Shown here: positions 1 through 8,439 of the stretch, piece by piece
Numbering within the stretch: the stretch's first letter is position 1
How the letters are laid out: every line of letters begins with the position of its first letter
NCBI GenBank assembly: GCA_044222005.1
Contig: JBGANY010000004.1
Location: forward strand, 62,001 to 126,000
DNA: 64,000 nucleotides
Direction of reading: 5' to 3'
From: Methylotenera_A sp044222005
GTDB taxonomy: Bacteria; Pseudomonadota; Gammaproteobacteria; Burkholderiales; Methylophilaceae
Made by a program: the position numbers and the translations under genes
The notes under the pieces: generated by a model
The model's database searches: none
The model's input: the letters and a program-made list of their open reading frames with translations, nothing else
What the model was told of the DNA's origin: nothing

Positions 1-11
1 TAATATTTTGA

Positions 12-461
12 CTACTCATTGGCGTCCTTCATGCTGTAAATTTTATCTGCGCGCGCTACAAAGCCATCCACAAACGTATTGGCAATGTGGCCAAATACCG
101 GTGCAATCATTTTCTCTAAGAAACCATTGGCAAATTCGTAGTTTAATCTGAATTCGATTTTACAGGCATCCTGCCGTAATTCAGTAAATCGCCAATCGCC
201 TTCTAAATGCTTAAACGGGCCGTTCTTCAGTTTTATTTCCATCGTGTGCGGAAATGTTTTGTGATTTTGCGTTGTAAAATTTTGCTTCAGCCCATGATAG
301 TTAATGTGCAAGGTCGCGCTGGTGCTGGTTTCCGTGCGTTCGTGCAAGTCTACGCCGCCACACCAGGGCAAAAATTTCGGATAATCTTCCACCGCGTCCA
401 CCAAAGCATACATCTGCTCGGCTGAGTGCATCACCAATACTGTTTTTTCAACTTGCGCCAT
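12..461 (-). CDS. ratA: RatA/Coq10-type START-domain protein
   Basis: A 149-residue START-like (SRPBCC) protein of the RatA/YfjG/Coq10 family. Members bind ubiquinone; E. coli RatA has also been described as a 50S-binding toxin, although in most bacteria the lipid-carrier role is likelier. The opening MAQVEKTVLV and the segment PKFLPWCGGVDLHER match the family. An upstream in-frame ATG (491) would add ten residues unlike the family, so I start at 461. It is divergent from smpB, 61 bp away, which is the usual ratA-smpB arrangement in beta- and gammaproteobacteria. Confidence 0.88.
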   Translation of the reverse strand: MAQVEKTVLVMHSAEQMYALVDAVEDYPKFLPWCGGVDLHERTETSTSATLHINYHGLKQNFTTQNHKTFPHTMEIKLKNGPFKHLEGDWRFTELRQDACKIEFRLNYEFANGFLEKMIAPVFGHIANTFVDGFVARADKIYSMKDANE

Positions 462-522
462 TAAGTTTTTAATACTAGCGTAAAATAGCATTTTAAGTCA
501 TAAACCATGAATTAATAGCAAT

Positions 523-972
523 ATGAGCATCGCCCAAAATAAAAAAGCTTTTTTCGATTACTTTATCGAAGAAAAATATGAAGCCGGCATTGTGCTGGAA
601 GGCTGGGAAGTCAAAGCTATCCGCGACAATCGTGTCAATCTAAAGGAAGCCTATGTGGTGATCATGCGCGGCGAGATCTACCTCATTGGCTGCCATATCA
701 CGCCGCTGGGGGCGGCTTCTACACATATCCGTCCCGATGCGATACGCACGCGCAAGCTGTTGCTGCACAATGAAGAGATCGCAAAACTCATCGGCAAAGT
801 TGAGCGTGCCGGTTACACATTGGTGCCATTGGATATGCACTTTTCAAAAGGGCGCGTTAAAGTACAAATCGGCCTGGCAAAAGGCAAAAAACAGCACGAC
901 AAGCGTGATACCGAAAAAGCGCGTGATTGGGAGCGCGAAAAAGGCCGCATCATGCGCGCGCATAACAAGTAG
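523..972 (+). CDS. smpB: SsrA-binding protein SmpB
   Basis: The 149-residue SmpB is the obligate tmRNA partner in trans-translation: it binds the tRNA-like domain of ssrA and delivers it to stalled ribosomes. The OB-fold hallmarks are present (YEAGIVLEGWEVKAIR near residues 19-34 and PLDMHFSKGRVKVQIGLAKGKK near 102-123), followed by the basic C-terminal tail that enters the decoding site (KARDWEREKGRIMR). Length is normal. The ssrA gene lies 61 bp downstream, so the protein and RNA halves of the system are side by side. Confidence 0.97.
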   Translation: MSIAQNKKAFFDYFIEEKYEAGIVLEGWEVKAIRDNRVNLKEAYVVIMRGEIYLIGCHITPLGAASTHIRPDAIRTRKLLLHNEEIAKLIGKVERAGYTLVPLDMHFSKGRVKVQIGLAKGKKQHDKRDTEKARDWEREKGRIMRAHNK

Positions 973-989
973 CGTATAATTAGCCAACC

Positions 990-1013
990 AATAAAACTAA
1001 TTTATGTTTTATT
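990..1013. promoter_or_regulatory. Inverted repeat in the smpB-ssrA spacer
   Basis: AATAAAAC (990-997) and GTTTTATT (1006-1013) form a perfect 8-bp inverted repeat separated by 8 AT-rich bases, about 20 bp before the tmRNA 5' end. It could be a weak smpB terminator or an operator over the ssrA promoter; AATACT at 1023-1028 is a possible -10 hexamer. The repeat is seen directly; function is inferred. Confidence 0.35.
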
Positions 1014-1033
1014 AGTCATAGCAATACTGATTT

Positions 1034-1403
1034 GGGGATGACCCGGTTTCGACGTGGGTTACAAAGCAGTGCAGGGCATACCGAGGGTTCAGGTTTCCTC
1101 GTAAATCCATCTGAAAAAGTATAGTCGCAAACGACGAAACTTACGCTCTAGCCGCTTAATACCGGCTGGACGCTGCACCATCTCTCCCGTGGGGTGGGTG
1201 GCCTTAAAAACCATCGCAGCGTCATATACACGGGATACGTGATGTGTCGGGTTACTTGGCACTTCATTAACCTTAAGGTAACTCGTCTTGCAGATGCTTG
1301 TCGGTTGGTGCATGCAAGGTCAAACTAAACAACCAGGCTAAGTATGTAGAACTGTCTGTGGCGGGCTTGCGGACGGGGGTTCGATTCCCCCCATCTCCAC
1401 CAA
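1034..1403 (+). ncRNA. ssrA: Transfer-messenger RNA (tmRNA)
   Basis: One-piece tmRNA of about 370 nt. The 5' end GGGGATG pairs over seven base pairs with CATCTCC near the 3' end, followed by discriminator A and an encoded CCA (1401-1403); the T-arm GGTTCGATTCC is intact. The resume codon GCA at 1127 opens the tag reading frame ANDETYALAA followed by TAA (1157-1159), a hydrophobic LAA-type degradation tag. It lies directly after smpB, the gene for its protein partner. Confidence 0.96.
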
Positions 1404-1410
1404 ACAACAA

Positions 1411-1437
1411 ATACCACCCTTGCGGTGGTATTTTTAT
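1411..1437 (+). terminator. Intrinsic terminator of ssrA
   Basis: The 8-bp stem ATACCACC/GGTGGTAT with a five-base loop is followed by a T-rich run, eight bases after the tmRNA CCA end. The T-run overlaps the stop codon of convergent trhO, so the stem may act in both directions. Confidence 0.8.
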
Positions 1438-2366
1438 TTCTTCAATTTTTCTCCGATATGCGCTTCTCCACGCTGTTTGGCGAGCATGACCTGCTTTTGC
1501 CTTTCGGTCAGCGCCGCGCGTTTTTCTGCAGAAACTTTGTCGTAGCAATGCGGGCACGAAATGCCGGCTACATACTGCGGGCTTTGCATTTCCTCCTGCG
1601 AGAGCGGCATGCGGCAGGCATAGCACTGGTCGTAATCGCCGACTTCCAGCCCATGTTTAACAGCCACGCGTTGGTCGAACACAAAGCATTCGCCTTGCCA
1701 CAGGCTTTGCGCCTCGGGCACAGTTTCCAGGTATTTCAAAATGCCGCCTTGCAGGTGATATACTTCTTCAAAGCCTTGTTCTTTCATGAAAGACGAGGCT
1801 TTTTCGCAGCGGATGCCGCCTGTGCAGAACATGGCGACTTTTTTATTTTTAGCTTTATCCAGGTTTTGTTCGACAAATTTTGGGAATTCGCGGAATGTCG
1901 TTGTTTTTGGGTCAACTGCGCCTTTGAATGTGCCGATATGCACTTCGTAATCATTGCGCGTGTCTAGCACAACCACGTCTGGATCTGAAATCAGCGCGTT
2001 CCAGTCCTCAGGTTTGACATAAGTGCCAACCGTATTATTGGGATTCACACTCGGCACGCCCATGGTGACGATCTCTTTTTTCAGCTTCACCTTCATGCGG
2101 TAAAATGGGTGCTCATCGGCGTAGGATTCTTTGTGCTCCAGATTGGCAAACCGTTGTTTGAAAACAGAATCCTGCCTTAAGTAATCAAGCACTTTGTGAA
2201 CGTCATCCGGCAGGCCAGCAATGGTGCCGTTGATGCCTTCCTCAGCCAGCAAGAGCGTGCCTTTGATGTTGTGTTTTTGGCATTCAGCCAGTATGGGCGC
2301 TTGCAAGGCTTTGTAATCGGGCAGGCTAACGAATTTATACAGCGCGGCGGTGAGGTATTTGGGCAT
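1434..2366 (-). CDS. trhO: tRNA uridine(34) hydroxylase TrhO (rhodanese family)
   Basis: A 310-residue member of the YceA/TrhO family, which makes 5-hydroxyuridine at wobble U34 of some tRNAs. It has the N-terminal acylphosphatase-like region (GTLLLAEEGINGTIAG), then a rhodanese domain with the active-site loop CTGGIRCEKASSFM near residues 180-195. The C-terminal region is Cys-rich (CYACRMPLSQEEM, ISCPHCYDK), resembling a zinc site. It follows fhcC on the same strand with a 46-bp gap and converges on ssrA. Confidence 0.93.
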   Translation of the reverse strand: MPKYLTAALYKFVSLPDYKALQAPILAECQKHNIKGTLLLAEEGINGTIAGLPDDVHKVLDYLRQDSVFKQRFANLEHKESYADEHPFYRMKVKLKKEIVTMGVPSVNPNNTVGTYVKPEDWNALISDPDVVVLDTRNDYEVHIGTFKGAVDPKTTTFREFPKFVEQNLDKAKNKKVAMFCTGGIRCEKASSFMKEQGFEEVYHLQGGILKYLETVPEAQSLWQGECFVFDQRVAVKHGLEVGDYDQCYACRMPLSQEEMQSPQYVAGISCPHCYDKVSAEKRAALTERQKQVMLAKQRGEAHIGEKLKK

Positions 2367-2412
2367 GTTGCAAAGTCAATCGAACAAAGTGCTATTTTAG
2401 CACTCGCGTTAC

Positions 2413-3084
2413 TTAAGACGAAATGACTAAAATCTCACCATTGCCGCTGCATGCCAAATCGCCCGCAAAACGCTGTACGCGGTTGGTCTGGATTTGGTTG
2501 AATGCTGTCGGAAGTGACCTGAAAGAGCGAAATAACAGCGCCAGAAACGGCAGGGTATGCGTGCCGCAGTTTTGAATGGTAGCGTGTAAAGCAGGCTTGT
2601 TTTTCAGCAGGATGGTGCCGCGTTTCAAGCTAAAACCAACGTAATTGCCAACGCTGCCAAACACGCCGATGGTGCCGGCTATCATGCGGCTGCCACAGTA
2701 ATCGCCCGCATCGCCGTTAATTAAAATGAGGCCGCGGCGCATGCTGTCGCCGACTCTGTCGCCGACATTTTTTTTACACAAAATGATTCCATTCTGCATT
2801 TGCGCGCCTAAAAAATCACCAGCATCGTCCTCGGCGGTAATCTTGCCATGCGACATTTTGTGGCCGATGTAATCAAGTTGTTTGCAGTTTCTAAATATAA
2901 TATTTTCAGTGTCATTCCCGGAAACTTCAAAAAAATCAGCCACTTGAGGTGAGTTATGTTGCGGGGATAGCTTCAGTTGCAGAATCTGCTGCAGGTTTAA
3001 GCCCGCCAAACCGTCCGGCGTAAGGCGGCGACAATCCAGCCTGTGGTTGATGGTGTGCTTGAGTGTAAAGGTAAGTGCACTCAT
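2413..3084 (-). CDS. fhcC: Formyltransferase/hydrolase complex subunit C
   Basis: Subunit C of the Fhc complex, related to the C subunit of archaeal formylmethanofuran dehydrogenase. The protein is a right-handed beta-helix made of GxxxGxxMxxG-type repeats, seen here as YIGHKMSHGKI, FLGAQMQNGII, RVGDSMRRGLI and YCGSRMIAGTI. The Fhc complex converts formyl-H4MPT to formate during C1 oxidation. At 223 residues it is shorter than the roughly 260-270 I recall for methylotroph homologues; the gap would lie near HGKITAEDDAGDF, where one or two repeats seem absent. Its ATG overlaps the fhcD stop by 4 bp. Confidence 0.9.
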   Translation of the reverse strand: MSALTFTLKHTINHRLDCRRLTPDGLAGLNLQQILQLKLSPQHNSPQVADFFEVSGNDTENIIFRNCKQLDYIGHKMSHGKITAEDDAGDFLGAQMQNGIILCKKNVGDRVGDSMRRGLILINGDAGDYCGSRMIAGTIGVFGSVGNYVGFSLKRGTILLKNKPALHATIQNCGTHTLPFLALLFRSFRSLPTAFNQIQTNRVQRFAGDLACSGNGEILVISS

Positions 3085-3983
3085 GATTTATGGCCTAGAA
3101 TTTCATGCAGTCTGAACAGGTGCGGCCCCAGCTTGCCGCCGTAGTTGCCCGCAGAGATGCGTTTGACGCCGCTGTTTTCCAGCTGGCAAATGGCTTCTAT
3201 GCCAGTTTTCATGGCTTTGGCGATGTCCTCGAAAGTCAGGCCGTCAATCACGATTTCCATCACCGATTCAATATCGTCATCTAACTCTGTGTTCACGATG
3301 CCTTTCAGGGTGGGGCAGAAGGCATCGTTAGTCGAAGCGAACATTTTGGGGTATTTACTGCCCACCTTGGAGCCGGAGCGCACCACGCCGCCCGGGAAGG
3401 GCATGATCACATTGGGTACTTGTTTCATGGCCTCGATTGCCGCTTCTGCAGCAGCCAGCGCGGCAGGCCGGGAAGTCGCCAGGATGAGAAAATTGCCGCC
3501 GCCAATCGCGCGCACCATGCCGGTAGTTTCCTGCGTTAGAAACTCGCCATCCATCACTGGGATACGCCAGTAACGGATACCGTTAATCAGCTTCGAGGTC
3601 TGGTAGCCATCACCAAAATAGCGCAGATGTTTGCCCAGATTGATCTTGTCTTCACTCTCGATGCCTGCAAACGCGGCTACGGTCGGGCAGGTGAGTATGC
3701 ATTGCCCCATGCGGGTTTCCAGCTGCTGCATGAGCACTTTGCTGCCCATGGCGAACATCAGAATACTCACTCCGGGCCTGCCATCCGGCGTTTCTTCGGC
3801 TGATAATTCGCGCTCAATGCCAGCCTCTACCCCGCAGCCGATCACGCTGGTGGCAAAGCCTGTCATGGCGTTGGCCGCGTGATACGCCCACTTGAGGTTC
3901 TGCGCGGTGATGAGCGCGCGCGTGCCGCGCATGTTGAATGCCTCGGCAAAGGTGTCGTCAATTTTTATGCCGTTAATGATCAT
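3081..3983 (-). CDS. fhcD: Formylmethanofuran-H4MPT formyltransferase subunit
   Basis: The 300-residue Ftr-type subunit moves the formyl group between H4MPT and methanofuran. It begins with the family's MIINGIKIDDTFAEAF and carries CGVEAGIERELSAEETPDGRPG and GDGYQTSKLINGIRYWRIPVMDGEF. Length matches archaeal Ftr and bacterial FhcD. It sits third in fhcB-A-D-C, overlapping fhcA upstream and fhcC downstream by 4 bp each, which suggests translational coupling and fixed stoichiometry. Confidence 0.96.
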   Translation of the reverse strand: MIINGIKIDDTFAEAFNMRGTRALITAQNLKWAYHAANAMTGFATSVIGCGVEAGIERELSAEETPDGRPGVSILMFAMGSKVLMQQLETRMGQCILTCPTVAAFAGIESEDKINLGKHLRYFGDGYQTSKLINGIRYWRIPVMDGEFLTQETTGMVRAIGGGNFLILATSRPAALAAAEAAIEAMKQVPNVIMPFPGGVVRSGSKVGSKYPKMFASTNDAFCPTLKGIVNTELDDDIESVMEIVIDGLTFEDIAKAMKTGIEAICQLENSGVKRISAGNYGGKLGPHLFRLHEILGHKS

Positions 3984-5581
3984 GGTTTGTTGGTGTGCGT
4001 TATCACTTTTCCACGCCCATCCTGAGTGATTTCATCATCTGAAATTTTGAAGTTATCTAATTGAATCGTATGGTATTTTTCAAAATATTCGCTTAAACCT
4101 TTTTCTACGTTTATGTCAAATGTAGGTTTGGCGGTATGCGTTGCGCCCCACACCACCTTGACCACTTTACCGTTTTTCACCACGAGCTCACCATCTTTGA
4201 ATACATAATCAGGTTTGCTAAACATGGCTTCACGGTCAGGCTGGTCGGTGTACACGGTAATATCCGCAGCCGCGCCGATGCCTAAATGCCCCCGGTCGCT
4301 TAGCCCGATGAGTTTGGCTGCGCCGGTGCGCGTCATGATGGCGATTTCGTACAGGCTGTATTCTCGGTTGAGCGATGTGAGATTGCTCATGGCTTGCGCA
4401 TCCAGATTCAACTTAGCAAAGGCTTCGTTTCTAAAGGTTTTGTCCATGAGCAGACGAATCAAATGCGGGTAGCTGGTAAATGGCGCGCCATTCGGGTGGT
4501 CGGTAGTCAAAAAGATGCGCCAAGGGTCTTCTACGCAAAGGAATAGCTCCAGGCCGATTGCCCATTGCAATGCGTTGACGTAATTCTGGTCGCGGTACTT
4601 GAACGGCACCACACCACAGCCCGCATCACATTCAATGTCCATTATGACGGATTTTTTCGGGTTGGCGTGTTTTGCGTTCAAGTGCTGCATCATGGTGTCG
4701 CCCGATGCCGTGACGGTTTGCCCAAATAGAATCTGCCCGACATCGGCAGTGATGTGCTTGTTTTTATTGAGCGCTTCGGCAATCTGCGCGGCGGCGGACG
4801 AGAATTTTTTATCGCCCTCAGCGCCATAACTGTGAAACTGGATGTGCGTGAGGTGCATGGGCACACCATCGCTCGCGCCCATGGTGTTAAGCGTGGTTTC
4901 AAAGTTGCCTGCCGCGCCCAGGTTGTTGCAATGCACGTGCAACGGTTTGGCGATGCCCAGTTGATGCACCGCAGTGCTTAGACTTTTTAGAATCTCGCGT
5001 GGCGAAACCTGGTAGTGGATATTGTTTTCGCCAATGGCTTGCGTCGCCGCGAGCGTCCACGCCACATAGTCGTTAATGGCTTTCTGGTCAGCTTTGTTAC
5101 TTAAAAGCCGCAAAAAATAATCGTCATTGCCCAGCATGGCGTAGCCGCCTTTGTCTATCATCGGCGTATCACCCATTTCAAGGTGCGCATGGCGAGCGTT
5201 GATCGGCAAAATCGCAGGCTCAAACGCTGAGGTATAGCCCATTTCAATGTAGCGGAAACCTGTATCCGTCGTGCTGGGCGTGGCATTGTGGCTGCAATGG
5301 GGCGTGCAGATATGCGCTTCAGGTTCGGTGTAGTTTTTCGTTTCCTGAAACTCCGGCAGCATCATGCGCGCGATATTCACCTTGCCGCCGCCAATGTGGC
5401 TGTGCATGTCGATCGCGCCTGACATCACCACTTTGCCTGTCAAGTCGTAGGCCTGTGTGATTTTTTCGTGAGCATCTGGTTTGCTGATAATGTGCCCGTC
5501 GCGGATGTAAATATCCTGTACCACGCCATCCTTGCCGTGTGCGGGATCGTACAATTTACCGTTTTTAAGCAGCGTAATCAT
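3980..5581 (-). CDS. fhcA: Formyltransferase/hydrolase complex subunit A (metal amidohydrolase)
   Basis: The 533-residue hydrolytic subunit belongs to the amidohydrolase superfamily and releases formate from formyl-methanofuran. The first metal motif MHSHIGGGKVN has histidines near residues 60 and 62; further His-rich motifs include HVHCNN, LTHIQFHSYG and the late aspartate motif TTDHPNGAPF. The archaeal homologue is FwdA/FmdA. In methylotrophic bacteria this complex runs toward formate and is not coupled to CO2 reduction. The ATG overlaps the fhcB stop by 4 bp. Confidence 0.96.
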   Translation of the reverse strand: MITLLKNGKLYDPAHGKDGVVQDIYIRDGHIISKPDAHEKITQAYDLTGKVVMSGAIDMHSHIGGGKVNIARMMLPEFQETKNYTEPEAHICTPHCSHNATPSTTDTGFRYIEMGYTSAFEPAILPINARHAHLEMGDTPMIDKGGYAMLGNDDYFLRLLSNKADQKAINDYVAWTLAATQAIGENNIHYQVSPREILKSLSTAVHQLGIAKPLHVHCNNLGAAGNFETTLNTMGASDGVPMHLTHIQFHSYGAEGDKKFSSAAAQIAEALNKNKHITADVGQILFGQTVTASGDTMMQHLNAKHANPKKSVIMDIECDAGCGVVPFKYRDQNYVNALQWAIGLELFLCVEDPWRIFLTTDHPNGAPFTSYPHLIRLLMDKTFRNEAFAKLNLDAQAMSNLTSLNREYSLYEIAIMTRTGAAKLIGLSDRGHLGIGAAADITVYTDQPDREAMFSKPDYVFKDGELVVKNGKVVKVVWGATHTAKPTFDINVEKGLSEYFEKYHTIQLDNFKISDDEITQDGRGKVITHTNKP

Positions 5582-6825
5582 CCGAGCTGCCCCTCAATTT
5601 GACTAATGACATCACCTAGCGTTGGCAAGCCTGTTTCGCGCAGTTTCTTCAGCGGCAGCGTGACGGAACCATCTACCCTGAATAGCATGCCGTAGCAATC
5701 CAGGCCTGGCGTGGCAATGGGAATAAATACATCGGGCTCGGAAGCAGGCCGGCTGTTCGGGTTGCCTAATACAATGGTTGGCAGGCCTGAATCAGGCGGA
5801 TTTTTTTCCGGGCTAAAGCTGTTTACCCAAACAACGGCGTCATGCTGAATGGATGGATTATCGCCCAAGGTTAAACCGCTCAGCCAGGTATTTGCATAAT
5901 TTATGCTGGTGTCGCCGTCGCTGCCGCCCAACTGAAGACCGGCTGCACGAGATGATTGGTTTAGCGCGGCAACGATTTCAGTGATATTCTGCACGCTCAG
6001 TTCGGCATGCGGAAAATCCAGATCTTTCGCCACCCAGGCCAGCACGGCATATTTGGCCTGTTTCAGTTTATCGGCAACCGTTTGTAAATCGCTGGTGTTG
6101 ACGCCCGCAACTTGTGTTGCTATTAGCTTTTTACCAAGCACTAGAGCGCGCAAGGCAAGTGTGATTACGGGCAAATCAACTGCCCGGCAAGCCAATAGGG
6201 ACGTGCCCCCCAGGCCTGCCCTCGAATGCTTAAATCGGGGGGCATCGTTTTTTTGAATATTTTCGCCAATAAAGATAATCTCGCGTTGTTCAGCGCCAAT
6301 AAACATGCCGTCTTGCTGAATAAAGCGTTCAAAAAAGCGCGGATTGTGCGTCACAATATCCGTTCCAATGCACACCATCACATCAGCACGGTTTTTAACT
6401 TCCGTCAGCGTCGTCATCTGCCAGCCGCTGCTTTGCAGCACGCGCAGATTGCGTTGCGAGCTGGTTGCGTTCATGTGTTGCAGGGTAGCATTGGTTTTTT
6501 GTGCCAAATGATAAATGGCCCTAAAGCCTTGCACATCAGTGCTCGACCCTGCAAATAATGGTTTTTGTGCTGCCTTCAGTATTTGCGCGGCTTTTGCAAC
6601 CGCTTGTGCCAAAGTGGCGGGTTTGCCAGAAATTTGAGGCGTGGTATCGACGATAGATTGCTCAAAAAACGCGATACTTTTCGCACAGCTATTCGCCAAC
6701 ACGCTGATTTTATTCTGATTATTCTCAGCCAGCACATCGTCACACAGTAAGCCGCAGGCAGGGCAGGTGGCCATTACTGTTTTGGTGTCGGCGATGTTGG
6801 AATTCATAACATCAGATTTTGCCAC
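5578..6825 (-). CDS. fhcB: Formyltransferase/hydrolase complex subunit B
   Basis: A 415-residue homologue of the archaeal molybdenum/tungsten subunit FwdB/FmdB. The N-terminal CPACGLLCDD keeps Cys at about residues 21, 24 and 28, like the iron-sulfur motif of the archaeal enzyme. The bacterial Fhc complex is thought not to work as a redox dehydrogenase, so this subunit is likely structural or a methanofuran carrier. First gene of fhcBADC. The start here is GTG; ATG at 6807 is an alternative. The 68-bp gap to ndk should hold divergent promoters. Confidence 0.92.
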   Translation of the reverse strand: MAKSDVMNSNIADTKTVMATCPACGLLCDDVLAENNQNKISVLANSCAKSIAFFEQSIVDTTPQISGKPATLAQAVAKAAQILKAAQKPLFAGSSTDVQGFRAIYHLAQKTNATLQHMNATSSQRNLRVLQSSGWQMTTLTEVKNRADVMVCIGTDIVTHNPRFFERFIQQDGMFIGAEQREIIFIGENIQKNDAPRFKHSRAGLGGTSLLACRAVDLPVITLALRALVLGKKLIATQVAGVNTSDLQTVADKLKQAKYAVLAWVAKDLDFPHAELSVQNITEIVAALNQSSRAAGLQLGGSDGDTSINYANTWLSGLTLGDNPSIQHDAVVWVNSFSPEKNPPDSGLPTIVLGNPNSRPASEPDVFIPIATPGLDCYGMLFRVDGSVTLPLKKLRETGLPTLGDVISQIEGQLG

Positions 6826-6893
6826 AATTTTGGCTGCTGACTTACAATTTTGCTACAAATTGATGGTTTATAAAAACTGCTAAAAATGTTAAA

Positions 6894-7328
6894 GTGCGTG
6901 CCTTTCTAAGTAGTTCATTTAAATATTTATTTTTACGTACCCTTAGCATTATCAAACCAGACGCAGTGGCAAAAAACGTGATTGGTAAAATTTATACCCG
7001 TTTTGAAAACGCTGGTTTGAAAATCGTTGCAGCGAAAATGACGCATCTCACGCAGGCTGAAGCAGAAGGCTTTTACGCAGTGCACAAAGCGCGTCCTTTT
7101 TTCAATGATCTCGTGAAATTCATGATTTCTGGCCCTGTGATGATTCAGGCGCTTGAAGGTGAAAACGCAGTATTGAAAAACCGTGAGCTGATGGGCGCTA
7201 CCAACCCGAAAGAAGCGGCGCCAGGCACGATCCGCGCGGACTTTGCCGAGAGCATCGACGCGAATGCGGTACATGGCTCGGACTCTGCTGAGAATGCTGC
7301 GATTGAGATTAAATACTTCTTTGGTTAA
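6894..7328 (+). CDS. ndk: Nucleoside diphosphate kinase with an abnormal N-terminus
   Basis: The enzyme balances NTP pools by gamma-phosphate exchange. From RTLSIIKPDAVAKNVIGKIY onward the sequence is classic, including GATNPKEAAPGTIRADFA and the catalytic-His segment NAVHGSDSAENA. The family normally begins M-A-I/L-E-R-T-L-S; here the residues before RTLS read MRAFLSSSFKYLFL and no ATG stands at the expected place. The only upstream in-frame start is GTG at 6894, without a good Shine-Dalgarno. The start may have been lost by a small deletion. It overlaps rlmN by 8 bp. Confidence 0.85.
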   Translation: MRAFLSSSFKYLFLRTLSIIKPDAVAKNVIGKIYTRFENAGLKIVAAKMTHLTQAEAEGFYAVHKARPFFNDLVKFMISGPVMIQALEGENAVLKNRELMGATNPKEAAPGTIRADFAESIDANAVHGSDSAENAAIEIKYFFG

Positions 7329-8439
7329 TTTACTCGATTACAATCGGACACAACTCGCCGAGTACTTTGTCGGGCTTGGCGAGAAGCCGTTTCGCGCCAA
7401 GCAGATGATGCGATGGATGCACCATTTTGGCGTGAATGACTTTGCGCAGATGACCGACATTGCGAAAAGTTTACGAGAAAAACTGCAAATCGAGGCAGAA
7501 ATTTCACCGCCGACGGTGCAGTTGGAACAGGTGTCTGATGACGGCACGCGCAAATGGCTCATAGATGTAAATAATAAAGGCGGCACGGATACAGCGAATA
7601 GTATTGAAACGGTGTTTATTCCCGAGGATGATCGCGGTACTTTGTGTATTTCCAGTCAGGTGGGTTGTGCGCTGGCGTGCACATTTTGCAGTACGGGCAG
7701 GCAAGGCTTTAACCGCAATCTGAGTGTTTCTGAAATCATCGGCCAGCTTTGGCTGGCGAATGAATCGCTAAGAAAATCTGACGGCTATGACATGCTGCCT
7801 GCAAGTGAGCGCATTATAAGTAACGTAGTCATGATGGGCATGGGCGAGCCGTTGACCAATTATGATAACGTCGTGACCGCGATGCAGATCATGCTGGATG
7901 ACAGCGCCTATGGCTTAAGCCGCCGCCGCGTGACGCTTTCTACCAGCGGCATCGTGCCGGCGATGGACAGGCTCAAAGAAGACTGTCCTGTCGCGCTGGC
8001 CGTGAGCCTGCATGCGCCTAACGACGCGCTGCGCGACGAGATTGTGCCGATTAATAAAAAATATCCGCTTAAAAAATTAATGGCCGCTTGTGAGCGTTAT
8101 CTGGTGAAAGCGCCGCGCGACTTTGTGACGTTTGAATACGTCATGCTGGATGGCGTGAACGACACGGTTGAGCATGCGCACCAGTTGCTTGATGTAGTGA
8201 AAAACGTGCCATGCAAATTCAATTTAATCCCGTTCAACCCGTTTCCTAACAGCGGATACGAAACATCTAAACCTAGCCACATCCGCGTATTCCGTGATAT
8301 TTTAATGCAGGCGGGCTATGTGGTGACCGTGCGTAAAACGCGCGGTGAGGATATAGACGCCGCTTGTGGCCAGCTGGCAGGCAAGGTGTTAGATAAAACC
8401 AAACGTAGCATGAAAATTCCAATAAAGGCGGTTGCATGA
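7321..8439 (+). CDS. rlmN: Dual-specificity 23S rRNA/tRNA methyltransferase RlmN
   Basis: A 372-residue radical-SAM enzyme that makes 2-methyladenosine at 23S rRNA A2503 and tRNA A37. The CxxxCxxC cluster motif is in QVGCALACTFCSTGRQG near residues 105-120, and the second catalytic Cys is in DIDAACGQLAGK near the C-terminus. I start at TTG 7321 (VNLLDYNRTQLAEYF), which fits the family; upstream in-frame residues are shadow translation of ndk. The end overlaps pilF by 4 bp (ATGA). The ndk-rlmN-pilF-rodZ-ispG-hisS order is a common proteobacterial cluster. Confidence 0.95.
   Translation: MVNLLDYNRTQLAEYFVGLGEKPFRAKQMMRWMHHFGVNDFAQMTDIAKSLREKLQIEAEISPPTVQLEQVSDDGTRKWLIDVNNKGGTDTANSIETVFIPEDDRGTLCISSQVGCALACTFCSTGRQGFNRNLSVSEIIGQLWLANESLRKSDGYDMLPASERIISNVVMMGMGEPLTNYDNVVTAMQIMLDDSAYGLSRRRVTLSTSGIVPAMDRLKEDCPVALAVSLHAPNDALRDEIVPINKKYPLKKLMAACERYLVKAPRDFVTFEYVMLDGVNDTVEHAHQLLDVVKNVPCKFNLIPFNPFPNSGYETSKPSHIRVFRDILMQAGYVVTVRKTRGEDIDAACGQLAGKVLDKTKRSMKIPIKAVA

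Noticed and set aside
1089..1626. Minus-strand open frames over the tmRNA and the trhO end
   Set aside because: They are frames through a structured RNA gene and the trhO coding region; no ribosome site or family resemblance.
5578..6825. FhcB as a true molybdenum-dependent formylmethanofuran dehydrogenase
   Set aside because: No ferredoxin-type or other dehydrogenase subunits accompany it, and the B-A-D-C set is the bacterial hydrolytic complex.
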